A stretch of 64,000 nucleotides of DNA, from NCBI RefSeq assembly GCF_042665255.1, contig NZ_JBHTCD010000027.1. One strand, 5' to 3'. Position 1 is the first letter of the stretch. Every line of letters begins with the position of its first letter. Of this stretch, positions 8,586 through 17,600 are shown piece by piece. The position numbers were made by a program, and so were the translations under genes. The stretch comes from Insolitispirillum peregrinum. Lineage in GTDB: Bacteria; Pseudomonadota; Alphaproteobacteria; Rhodospirillales; Rhodospirillaceae. The notes under the pieces are model-generated. The model was not told where the DNA came from and searched no databases. It worked only from the letters and a program-made list of their open reading frames with translations.

Positions 8586-9226
8586 GCATGATTGCGGCCG
8601 TTCTGCGGCTGGACCGCGCCGCTGTTCAGGCGTTGCGGATCACCGATCCCTATTCCTTGCACCGGGTGATTTACAGCCTGTTTCCGGATGTCCGTGATGA
8701 TGCCGCCAAACAGGGCAGCACCCCCAGCGGCATCCTGTTTGCCGACAAGGGCGGGGACGCGCGGGGACGCAAGGTGCTGATTCTGGCCGACCGCCCTCCC
8801 CGCCCCGAAGGATTGGGTGAATGGGGCGAACTGGACAGCAAGCCCGTTCCGGCAGGATTCCTCCATCACTCCCGCTATCGTTTCGAGGTGGTGATCAATC
8901 CCACCCGCCGGGACAGTGCCAGTCGCAAACTGGTTCCGGTGCGCCAGCGCCACGACATTGCCGAATGGTTTTGTCAGGCCGCTGCCCGGTCATGGGGATT
9001 TGCGGCGGACGCGGATGGCCTGACGGTCAGCACCGCCGATGTTTTGCAATTTCGAGGGAAGGGACAGCAGCCAGTCACAATTGCCCGGGCGACCGTGCAG
9101 GGCACCTTGACTGTGACCGACGCCGATCTGTTCCAGCAAAGTTTCCAGCGCGGAATTGGCCGGGGCCGAGCCTTTGGCTGTGGTCTTTTGCAACTTGTTC
9201 CGCTTGCCAGCGATCTGTTTTCGTAA
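8582..9226 (+). CDS. cas6e: crRNA-processing endoribonuclease Cas6e (Cse3/CasE)
   Basis: The product is 214 residues from MSMIAAVLRLDR. The DPYSLHRVIYSLFPD segment is the hallmark N-terminal ferredoxin-fold region with the active-site-type His; YRFEVVINPTRR lies in the middle, and the C-terminal glycine-rich loop is FQRGIGRGRAFGCGLLQLVP. Cas6e cuts the repeat hairpin and stays bound to the crRNA 3' end. The ATG overlaps the cas11 stop. The gene lies before cas7 and cas5, whereas the E. coli-type order places it after cas5. Confidence 0.93.
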   Translation: MSMIAAVLRLDRAAVQALRITDPYSLHRVIYSLFPDVRDDAAKQGSTPSGILFADKGGDARGRKVLILADRPPRPEGLGEWGELDSKPVPAGFLHHSRYRFEVVINPTRRDSASRKLVPVRQRHDIAEWFCQAAARSWGFAADADGLTVSTADVLQFRGKGQQPVTIARATVQGTLTVTDADLFQQSFQRGIGRGRAFGCGLLQLVPLASDLFS

Positions 9227-9240
9227 TCAGGGGAAGCCTT

Positions 9241-10272
9241 ATGGTGTCCAATCCGTATCAGAAAATCCGTATCGAGTACCATATTCTGCAATCATTCCCG
9301 GTGACCTGTCTGAACCGTGATGATGTCGGAGCGCCAAAAACTGCGGTGGTCGGTGGTGTTACCCGCGCCCGGGTCAGCTCGCAGTGCTGGAAACGCCAGG
9401 TCCGTCTGGCTTTGCAGGATTTCGGCGTCAAACTGGCCAGCCGCACCAAGCACGTTGCGCCGCTGTTTCGCGCCGCCTGCGAACAGGCCGGAGCCTCTGC
9501 CGAGCAGGCCGAGGCTTGTGGTACGAAAATCGCTGACCTGCTCAGTGATGATACCCTGCTGTTCATCAGTGACAGCGAGGCAACCAGTCTGGCGGCCTAT
9601 GCTGCCGAGGTTGGCTTCGAGGCTGACAAGCTGAAGGATAAAGAGCTGGCCAAACGGGCGAAAAAAGCGCTGACCCCCGCGACCGATGCCCTCGATATTG
9701 CGTTGTTTGGCCGCATGGTGGCCAAAGCTGCCGATATGAACATCGAAGCGGCGGCCTGCTTCTCTCACGCCTTGTCGACCCACAAGGTCAGCAACGAAAT
9801 CGACTTCTTTACCGCGCTGGATGATCAGGCCGAAGAGCCGGGCGCGGCGCACATGGGGACGCTGGAATTCAATTCAGCAACCTATTACCGCTACATCAGC
9901 CTCGATCTGGGGCAACTGGCGGCCAGCATGGAGCCGGATGATATCCGCACGGCCATTGCCGCCTTTACATACGCCCTGTATCAGGCCGTTCCGGCAGCTC
10001 GCCAGACCACCCAGTCCGGGGCCAGCCCGTGGGACTTTGCCCGAGTGCTGGTTCGGCGGGGGCAGCGTTTGCAGGTGCCGTTCGATGCGCCGGTGAAAGC
10101 CAAAGGCGAAGGCTATGCCGCGCCCAGCATCGAAGCCCTGACAACCTATCTGGATAAAAAAGAACGCCTGTCCGGCTCGTTGTTTGGCAAACTCGGCTGC
10201 TATGACTGGGGGCTGGATGAGACTTTCAGCATTGATGATCTGGTACAAGCCCTGCAAAACCACGTGCAGTGA
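9241..10272 (+). CDS. cas7: Cascade backbone subunit Cas7e (Cse4/CasC)
   Basis: The product is 343 residues starting at the ATG at 9241, behind CAGGGGAAG. The RAMP-type backbone signature IEYHILQSFPVTCLNRDD and the VTRARVSSQCWKRQVRLAL block are typical of Cse4, as is FNSATYYRYISLDLGQL. Six copies coat the crRNA guide in type I-E Cascade. An in-frame extension upstream overlaps cas6e and is not used. Fourteen bases separate it from cas6e. Confidence 0.94.
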   Translation: MVSNPYQKIRIEYHILQSFPVTCLNRDDVGAPKTAVVGGVTRARVSSQCWKRQVRLALQDFGVKLASRTKHVAPLFRAACEQAGASAEQAEACGTKIADLLSDDTLLFISDSEATSLAAYAAEVGFEADKLKDKELAKRAKKALTPATDALDIALFGRMVAKAADMNIEAAACFSHALSTHKVSNEIDFFTALDDQAEEPGAAHMGTLEFNSATYYRYISLDLGQLAASMEPDDIRTAIAAFTYALYQAVPAARQTTQSGASPWDFARVLVRRGQRLQVPFDAPVKAKGEGYAAPSIEALTTYLDKKERLSGSLFGKLGCYDWGLDETFSIDDLVQALQNHVQ

Positions 10273-10283
10273 AAGGTGACGTA

Positions 10284-11006
10284 ATGGGGGATCCCTACCT
10301 TTTGCTATGGCTAGAGGCTCCGTTGCAGTCCTGGGGGCATGACTCCCGTTTCGGACGCCGGGACAGTCTCGACTTCCCGACCAAATCAGGGGTGCTGGGC
10401 TTGCTGGCCTGCGCGCTGGGGGCTGGGGGGGCTCAAACCGAATGGTTGGCCCGCTGGGCAGACAAGGATTTACAGGTGCGGGCCTATACCCCCCGGGATT
10501 CCCGGGGGACCGCGCGTCCCCGCTTGCCGCTGCTGTGTGATTTCCACATGGTCGGCAGCGGGTATGACGATCAGAACCCGTGGCAGAACCTGCTGATTCC
10601 CAAAAAGAGTGATGGCGGTAAGGCTGTTGGTGGCGGGACCAAAATCACCTACCGCTATTATGTTCAGGACATGGCCTTTGCCGTGCTGCTGCAAGGAACG
10701 GCGGCGGATATCGCCGATGCCGCACAGGCCTTGCAGGATCCGGTATGGGATTTGTATCTGGGCCGGAAAAGCTGTCCTCCGACCGAATTCATCCATCAGG
10801 GTGTTTTTCCCGATGCCGAGGCTGCCCGCAATGCTGCCGAGGCATTGGCCCTCGACAAACAACGAGCGTGCTCGTTCCGGGTCGAACAGGGTGAACTGGA
10901 AGGGGATACGGTGATCCGTCTGAACGATGTCCCTCTCCAGTTCGGGCACCAAAAGCGGTACCGTGATCGTATGGTGACCATTTTTGACCAGCGAGGAGAG
11001 GTCTGA
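10284..11006 (+). CDS. cas5: Cascade subunit Cas5e (CasD)
   Basis: The product is about 240 residues beginning MGDPYLLLWLEAPLQSWG, the typical Cas5e N-terminus, followed by TKSGVLGLLACALG. It binds the 5' handle of the crRNA. AAAGGTGA lies seven bases before the ATG at 10284 and decides the start; an in-frame GTG at 10269 that overlaps the cas7 stop is less likely. C-terminal FGHQKRYRDRMV fits the family. The stop overlaps the cas1 ATG by one base (TGATG). Confidence 0.92.
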   Translation: MGDPYLLLWLEAPLQSWGHDSRFGRRDSLDFPTKSGVLGLLACALGAGGAQTEWLARWADKDLQVRAYTPRDSRGTARPRLPLLCDFHMVGSGYDDQNPWQNLLIPKKSDGGKAVGGGTKITYRYYVQDMAFAVLLQGTAADIADAAQALQDPVWDLYLGRKSCPPTEFIHQGVFPDAEAARNAAEALALDKQRACSFRVEQGELEGDTVIRLNDVPLQFGHQKRYRDRMVTIFDQRGEV

Positions 11007-11881
11007 TGGCTGACGGGCAGCGTTTATTGCTCAAAATCACCCGGGAAACGCTGCCTCAGGTCAAGGACCGCTACCCCTTTCTGTATCTGGAGCGTGGCCG
11101 TCTGGAGGTGGATGACAGCAGCGTCAAATGGATTGATGCCACGGGACAGGTTTTGCCCCTGCCCGTGGCAACGCTGAATTGCCTGATGCTGGGGCCGGGA
11201 ACATCGGTGACGCATGAAGCGGTCAAAACCACCGTGGCGGCGAACTGTTCATTAAGCTGGGTTGGCGAAGACTGCCTGTTGTTTTATGCCGCTGGTCACT
11301 TGCCGACCGCAGACAGCCGGAACCTGAAACAGCAGATCGCTCTTGCCAGTACTCCCGCGGCGTCACTGGAGGTAGCCCGGGCCATGTACGCCACCCGTTT
11401 CCCCGACGCTGATCTACAGGGAAAAACCCTGAAGGAAATGATGGGAATGGAAGGCTATCGGGTCAAGCAACTCTATCAGGCTAAAGCTGAAGAATATCAG
11501 GTTGGCTGGGCAGGGCGTAATTTCACGCCCGGAAATTTCCAGCTAAGCGACGTTACCAACCAGATCCTGACCGCGACCAACGCGGCCCTGTATGGCATCC
11601 TGTGTGCTGTCGTTCATAGCATGGGCTATTCTCCCCATATCGGCTTTATCCACTCGGGCAGTCCATTGCCTTTCATTTATGACATGGCGGATTTGTATAA
11701 GGAGTATTTGTGCATAGACCTGGCATTCCAGCAAACCAGTGATCTGGCCGGACGGTATGACCGCGCCAAAGTGTCTGCGGCATTCCGTGAGCGCGCTTTG
11801 GAAATGGACCTGCTGGCCGTTGTTTCCCGTGATATCACAACCTTGCTGTGGCCAGACAATGCTCGTCGTCGTCGCAAATAA
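11006..11881 (+). CDS. cas1: CRISPR adaptation integrase Cas1e
   Basis: The 291-residue integrase inserts new spacers with Cas2. Metal ligands are visible and correctly spaced relative to E. coli Cas1 (E141, H208, D218, D221): E149 in MMGMEGYRVK, H216 in HIGFIHSG, D226 and D229 in FIYDMADLYK. All key residues are intact, so adaptation may be active. It overlaps cas5 by one base and cas2 by 23 bases, supporting one transcript. Confidence 0.95.
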   Translation: MADGQRLLLKITRETLPQVKDRYPFLYLERGRLEVDDSSVKWIDATGQVLPLPVATLNCLMLGPGTSVTHEAVKTTVAANCSLSWVGEDCLLFYAAGHLPTADSRNLKQQIALASTPAASLEVARAMYATRFPDADLQGKTLKEMMGMEGYRVKQLYQAKAEEYQVGWAGRNFTPGNFQLSDVTNQILTATNAALYGILCAVVHSMGYSPHIGFIHSGSPLPFIYDMADLYKEYLCIDLAFQQTSDLAGRYDRAKVSAAFRERALEMDLLAVVSRDITTLLWPDNARRRRK

Positions 11882-12155
11882 CCTGCCGCCAGCCGTGCGG
11901 GGGCGTATGAAACTGTGGTTTATTGAACCTCGGGCCAATGTGTTTGTGTCAGGGGTGAAGGATGCTGTGGCTCTGGAAATTCTGGACGATTTGTTCCGGC
12001 ATTGTCCACCAGAAGCAGGGCTTCTGTGTTTTCGCTCCCTGCCAAAACCGCCGGGCTACGAGATTCGGACTTGGGGGGCGACCAGCAAGGATGTAACCCG
12101 GCTGTCAGGGTTGCAGTTGGTCGTTGAAACAATCTCTACCGACGTTCAGTGGTGA
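11859..12155 (+). CDS. cas2: CRISPR adaptation protein Cas2e
   Basis: The product is 98 residues from the ATG at 11859, inside the cas1 3' end. It matches Cas2e: MLVVVANNLPPAVRGRMKLW, then IEPRANVFVSGVKDAV, and a FRSLPKPPGYEIRTWG segment. It would form the Cas1-Cas2 integration complex. Residues upstream in the open frame are an artefact of the cas1 overlap. The gene ends 125 bases before the first repeat, so it directly borders the leader. Confidence 0.93.
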   Translation: MLVVVANNLPPAVRGRMKLWFIEPRANVFVSGVKDAVALEILDDLFRHCPPEAGLLCFRSLPKPPGYEIRTWGATSKDVTRLSGLQLVVETISTDVQW

Positions 12156-12236
12156 TGTGAGGAAAGCTGTAGCCGTTTTGCGATGCTTTCCCCGTTTTAT
12201 CTCCAGAAGTGCGAAACCCTTAAATCACGAGAAACA

Positions 12237-12249
12237 CAAAATATTGATT
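12237..12249 (-). promoter_or_regulatory. Perfect IHF consensus in the CRISPR leader
   Basis: The minus strand reads AATCAATATTTTG, matching WATCAANNNNTTR at every defined base. It ends 31 bases before repeat 1. In E. coli type I-E, IHF bends the leader near this distance so that Cas1-Cas2 inserts at the first repeat. The match is seen directly; its function here is inferred. Confidence 0.65.
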
Positions 12250-12277
12250 GACGCTCGCTGCGTTGACACATTTTATA
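12248..12277 (+). promoter_or_regulatory. Candidate pre-crRNA promoter
   Basis: TTGACG at 12248-12253 and TTTATA at 12272-12277 are separated by 18 bases (17 if TTTTAT is used). Transcription would begin close to repeat 1. The -35 overlaps the edge of the IHF site by two bases. Confidence 0.45.
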
Positions 12278-12280
12278 GGG

Positions 12281-14565
12281 GTCTTCCCCACGCCCGTGGG
12301 GGTGTTTCCGCCATCACTATCGATCATGCCCGCCAGATAGCGTCTTCCCCACGCCCGTGGGGGTGTTTCCATCTGCGGCGAGCTGAGGTCGGGATGTGCT
12401 TTGTCTTCCCCACGCCCGTGGGGGTGTTTCCGCCACAAAGGTTTCTACGAGCGCCCGGATGCGGTCTTCCCCACGCCCGTGGGGGTGTTTCTGGCAGCCT
12501 TGTCCCAGTCCGCGCCGATCCACTGTCTTCCCCACGCCCGTGGGGGTGTTTCTCCGTCATTAGTTACTTTGACAATTATGGAGTTGTCTTCCCCACGCCC
12601 GTGGGGGTGTTTCCGGCTTCCGCAAGCGCGGAAGGGGGAAGTGATGGTCTTCCCCACGCCCGTGGGGGTGTTTCCCGCTGCGAGGCGCTTCGCCAGAGCC
12701 ACCGGCAGTCTTCCCCACGCCCGTGGGGGTGTTTCCGCGACAGCGACCACAACCGAGCCGACGGTACCGTCTTCCCCACGCCCGTGGGGGTGTTTCCGGA
12801 CTGCCAGCGGTGATCTGGTCCATAGGGTGGTCTTCCCCACGCCCGTGGGGGTGTTTCCTGGCGGCGGTGACGGTGACGCGGGCGGCTGAGGTCTTCCCCA
12901 CGCCCGTGGGGGTGTTTCCCCGTGGGATAGGTTTCAGGCGGCTGAAAATGCGTCTTCCCCACGCCCGTGGGGGTGTTTCCACACGTCCAGACAAGAATTC
13001 CAGCTTGCTTGGGTCTTCCCCACGCCCGTGGGGGTGTTTCCAGCAAAAAGACGGGCATATGTGGTTCGGCTGAGTCTTCCCCACGCCCGTGGGGGTGTTT
13101 CCAGGGGGGGGAGTCATGACGGCACATCACCGACGTCTTCCCCACGCCCGTGGGGGTGTTTCCGTCGGCAAAAATAGGCCCGGCGTCTGGTCGGAGTCTT
13201 CCCCACGCCCGTGGGGGTGTTTCTCAATCGAGCCCTTGCCATTTTGTCCGCTGGAGGTCTTCCCCACGCCCGTGGGGGTGTTTCTGCCTCTTTCCGTGCC
13301 CCGCGCAAAATTGCGGGGTCTTCCCCACGCCCGTGGGGGTGTTTCCGTGGCGTCTGTCCGGTGGATCAGCGTGTCTTGGTCTTCCCCACGCCCGTGGGGG
13401 TGTTTCCCCGCTCGCATTGCCCTCCCAGGACCGTCAGGCGTCTTCCCCACGCCCGTGGGGGTGTTTCCGGGTCGGGGGCTAACCATGGCTGCCCCCTGGA
13501 GTCTTCCCCACGCCCGTGGGGGTGTTTCTCGCTGCCTATGCCCTGCAGCATGGCCTGACCAGTCTTCCCCACGCCCGTGGGGGTGTTTCTTGTTGGCTCC
13601 ACGGAGGGTCAAAGGCTGATACGTCTTCCCCACGCCCGTGGGGGTGTTTCCAGACTGTTGCGCGAGATTGCGGCGGCGTGGAAGTCTTCCCCACGCCCGT
13701 GGGGGTGTTTCCCAGATACCCCGCTGCGCGGTGCATCTGGCTCGGTCTTCCCCACGCCCGTGGGGGTGTTTCTGTGCAGGCGCTGTTGCAGTCCATGCAG
13801 GGCTGGTCTTCCCCACGCCCGTGAGGGTGTTTCCCAGCAATTGTCAATATGAATTGCGTGCTGGCCGTCTTCCCCACGCCCGTGGGGGTGTTTCCGCCAA
13901 GGCATGAGCGGCAGCCGCAGTCTCTGAGTCTTCCCCACGCCCGTGGGGGTGTTTCCGTGCCGTAGTTCGAGGCGCCAAGCCCGGGGACGTCTTCCCCACG
14001 CCCGTGGGGGTGTTTCTAGGTACATCGGTTCCTCGAATCTGTGTACGGAGTCTTCCCCACGCCCGTGGGGGTGTTTCCTTGATCGCATGTTCGATGTGCT
14101 TCAGGTAATGGTCTTCCCCACGCCCGTGGGGGTGTTTCTTCGAGTGACGGCACCTTATTTCCTTGCAAATAGTCTTCCCCACGCCCGTGGGGGTGTTTCT
14201 CTACCCCGCGCCGGAGATGGTGTGCCGGCCCCGTCTTCCCCACGCCCGTGGGGGTGTTTCTGTGGGATATCATTGACGATGAAGATAGTTTCAGTCTTCC
14301 CCACGCCCGTGGGGGTGTTTCCGAGGTCTGCGCCCTTATCGGCCTTGTGCTGGCGTCTTCCCCACGCCCGTGGGGGTGTTTCTGTGACGATTCCCGTGGG
14401 GTGCGCTGGATCGGCGTCTTCCCCACGCCCGTGGGGGTGTTTCCACCGTCAACCTGACTGTGAGGGGCAATCTGCCGTCTTCCCCACGCCTGTGGGGGTG
14501 TTTCTTGGGAAAGCGGGATCAAGAATTGCGTCTTGACGTCTTCCCCACGCCTGTGGGGGTGTTTC
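12281..14565 (+). CRISPR. Type I-E CRISPR array, 38 repeats and 37 spacers
   Basis: Repeats of 28 bases start at 12281 and recur every 61 bases without exception to 14538. Each begins GTCTTCCCCACGCCC, forms a hairpin with CCCCACG pairing CGTGGGG, and ends GGGGGTGTTTC. Position 29 is C or T (25 C, 13 T over 38 repeats) and then 32 unique bases follow. Variants: repeat 26 (13806) has GTGAGGG, and repeats 37 and 38 (14477, 14538) have GCCTGTG. The hairpin resembles the E. coli I-E repeat in the same orientation, so transcription runs left to right from the leader. No two spacers looked identical by eye. Confidence 0.98.
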
Positions 14566-14598
14566 CGTCTTGATACCTTTAGGTCAAGACTCGGGGAA

Positions 14599-14626
14599 GT
14601 CTTCACCACACGCTTGGATGCGTATC
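14599..14626 (+). repeat. Decayed 39th CRISPR repeat
   Basis: Exactly 61 bases after repeat 38, a segment beginning GTCTTCACCACACGC matches the repeat at 20 of 28 positions. The register is preserved, so this is the ancestral trailer-end repeat after mutation, with a 38th spacer at 14567-14598. The hairpin is no longer complete, so Cas6e processing there is doubtful. Confidence 0.7.
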
Positions 14627-14670
14627 TCTTCCTGCGCAACCTCTTCCCTACATGGCTTTTCCCCACATCC

Positions 14671-17600
14671 CTATAACCCCATCCCCTGCTCCGACCCGCG
14701 CCCCTTCTGCTGCCCGGCAACCTTGGCCCGGCCAGCGATAACCGCCTTCACCCCGTCCATCGCACCGGCCAGAGCCTTGGCCTTTGGCTCGGCGAGCTGG
14801 ATGTCGGCTTTGGCCGGGACGTGGTGCAGGGTCTGTTTCAGGTCGCGCAGGGTGTACTTGCTGCCGCTGGTCAGGATGATGGCGGTGCTGGCGCGGTCCT
14901 CGGGCCTGAGCGTTTTCCAGTGCTCGGCGGCGGTGTGCAGGTCGTAGGCCACCACCACCGTCTTTGCCGTCCGGACGTCGCCCAGCACGGTCAGCATTGG
15001 CCTTTGACCCTGCACGCGGAAATGGCCGATGCCGGTCATCAGGCTGAAGCACTTCACCTCTCCCTTGTCGTCCCGTGCTGGCACAATCACCGCTGCCGCC
15101 CGGTCGCCGGTGGTGGAGAGGTTGGCCAGCCGGATGTGCTCGGCTGCGGGCATGGTGCGCAGCTCGCCAATGGACAGCGGGCCGATGCGGATGCTGTCCT
15201 TGTCGGTCGGGACGGCAGACAGCGGCGTCCCTTGCTCCCAGCCCTGTCGCAGGTCGGTGGCGTCGAGGCGGCGGCGGTCGGCGGCGTGCAGGGTGGCGCG
15301 GGGGCCGAGGGCCTGTGCGCTGGCTTCGGCGTACAGGCGGCTGGTTTCGGCTTTCACACCGCTGTCGGCGATGTCCTTGCCCATCACCGTCGCCACCAGT
15401 CGGCGGATGGAGCCGGTCTTGCGGCCCACCATGTCCAGCCAGCGCAGGCCGCTGCCGTTGGCGTCGGTCAGGATGGCGATGTGCGAGGTGGCGGCGCGGT
15501 AAATCCGAGCGCCAACGGTGGCGGTGCGCAGGGTCCAGCCGTGACGCTCGCCGACGCTTTCCATCACCTTGCACGGGTCCACCAGATGCTCCGACTTGAC
15601 CGTTTTGGCCCGCTCGCGGCGGCTGGTGATCTGCTGCAATACCTCGCGGGCCTCGTCGCGGTCCTGACGACGGAGCCAGTCTTCAAAACTGACCGGGAAC
15701 GGGTTGGCCTTTTGCAAGGCTTCCCCGTCGCGGCGGGAGGCCTTGCGGATGGCCGTCCGCTGCGCCTTGGCCGAGCGGTCGGCCCGTGCCTCGACCTGTC
15801 GGCGCTGTGCCGGCGTTTTCAGCCGGCTGGCCTGCTCGCGCTCGCTGGCCAGTGTGGTGTCAACCTCGGCCAGAGCCTTGTCGCGGGCGGTGCGCAACAC
15901 CGCCATCTCCACTGCCAGTCTGGCCGAGTGGGCCTTCTTGTCGGCTTCATACTCGGCGTGCAGGCTGGCCTTGCTGTGGGCGGGCTCCCAGTCCTGACGG
16001 GAGGACACGCCCTCTTTCGCCTGCTCCGGCGCTTGTTCCGGTTGCCTCTCCCCCTGAAGGGGTTGCGGCTGGTGCTGCTCGGCAGCCAGAGGCAGCGAAG
16101 ATGCTGCCGTTTTGGTCATCACCCGCGCCATCTGGCGGGCCATCTCGCGCCAGTCGGCGGCGGTTTCGCGGGCGGAGAAGATCACTGCCTCATGCTTTTG
16201 CCGGGTCAGCGCCACATAGGCGGCGGCGTCGCGGTTGGCTTTGGTGTGATGGACATAAACCCGGTCGATGGTCGCGCCCTGGCTTTTGTAGGTGGTCCCG
16301 GCGTAGCCAGCGGCAAAGCCGCCAAAGCGGGCCTTGCCGGTGAGCGGGATGGCAACGGTGGTGCCGTCCTTCAGGCGGGCGTACATCCTGCCGCGTCCCC
16401 AGCCGGTCACCGTGCCCCGGCTGCCGTTGGCTACGCCGATCATTTTGTTCGTGGCGGTGAACAAAATGTCCGAGCCGATCCCCAGTGTCTGTTCGCCCCG
16501 GTCGGTGGCCAGCGGGCGGGCGTCGGTGACTACTCCGGTGCTGATCAGGTGGCGGGTGATCTCGCTGTTGAACCACGCCACATCGGCATTGGCGTAGGTG
16601 GCGATGAACTGGTCATGGTCAGGATGAGCAGCGCGGTCGCTCTTCCACCGCTCCAGCAGGGCTTCACGGGCCTCGGCGTCGGTGCCGGTGATGTGCAGGC
16701 GGCCCGTCTCGGCATAGATCTTCATCCCCTGCTCGAATTCGCCACGGGAGAAGTGGGTGGCGGCCTTGTTCTGCTCGGCCTCTTTCTGGCGGGTGATGAC
16801 GGTCAATTCACCAGCCGGGTAACGCTGCCCCAAATCGGCGAACAGGCCGCCGCGCTCGACGGCGGGCAACTGGCGGTCATCGCCGACCATCAGGATTTTC
16901 GCCCCGCGCTCGGCAGCCAGCTCCAGCAGGGTCTTCATCCGGTCGTTGGACACCATCCCCGCTTCGTCGAGGATCAAAACGGTGTTGGCGTCCCAGTCCA
17001 GCAGGCCCTTTTTGGCCGCGTACAGGATGCTGTCCACCGTCTTGCCCTCCGCGAAGCCGTCGGCAATCATCGCCTGCGCCACGATGTTGGTCGGGGCCAG
17101 CCCGATCACCCGATGGCCGCTGTCCCGGTGGGCCTCCATCCAGGCGCTCATCATGTAGCTCTTGCCGGTCCCGGCGCGGCCTTGCACCACCCCGATGCCG
17201 TTGGCCTGCAACCCGCGCCGGAAGGCGTCGAGCTGGTCCGGTCGCATGGTGCGTTTGGCAATTGCTGCCTCAATGGCGACGGGGTCCAGCCGTTTGGCTG
17301 GTTGGCTGCGCAGCGTGGCGGCGGCGGTCCGTGCCTGCTCCTCTTCGGCCAGCACCTCACGGCTCGTGAAGCGGGCCAGCGTGCGCTTGCCGGGAAGCTC
17401 TTCGGCCACCAGATGGACCGCCTGGCGGAACAGCTCGGCTTTGGTCCGGTCCTGCTGGTCGGGGGGGACGTATTCTTTCAGGTAAGCATCAATGTCGCGC
17501 TCGGTGAACACCGCCTTGTCGCGGGTCAGCTCTTGCAGGATGGTCGCCACCTCCTGCGCTTGGGCGCGGCTGTCCTCCTGATAGGGGCCGAGGCGGCTGC

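Larger units (their letters stand above)
12156..12280 (+). promoter_or_regulatory. CRISPR leader
   Basis: The 125-base interval between the cas2 stop and repeat 1 is relatively A+T-rich and non-coding. Polarity is clear: intact repeats lie at this end and mutated repeats at the far end. It contains a perfect IHF consensus and a sigma70-like promoter, listed separately. It is expected to drive pre-crRNA transcription and direct spacer insertion at repeat 1. Confidence 0.8.

Noticed and set aside
14656..14683. CTTTTCCCCAC resembling the start of a further CRISPR repeat
   Set aside because: It is four bases out of the 61-base register, and the rest of the repeat does not match.
12124..14720. 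Many long open frames across the CRISPR array on both strands with repeated VFPTPVGVFP- or ETPPRAWGR-like peptides
   Set aside because: They are translations of the 61-base repeat unit; the period is not a multiple of three, so frames cycle through the repeats. No gene is present.
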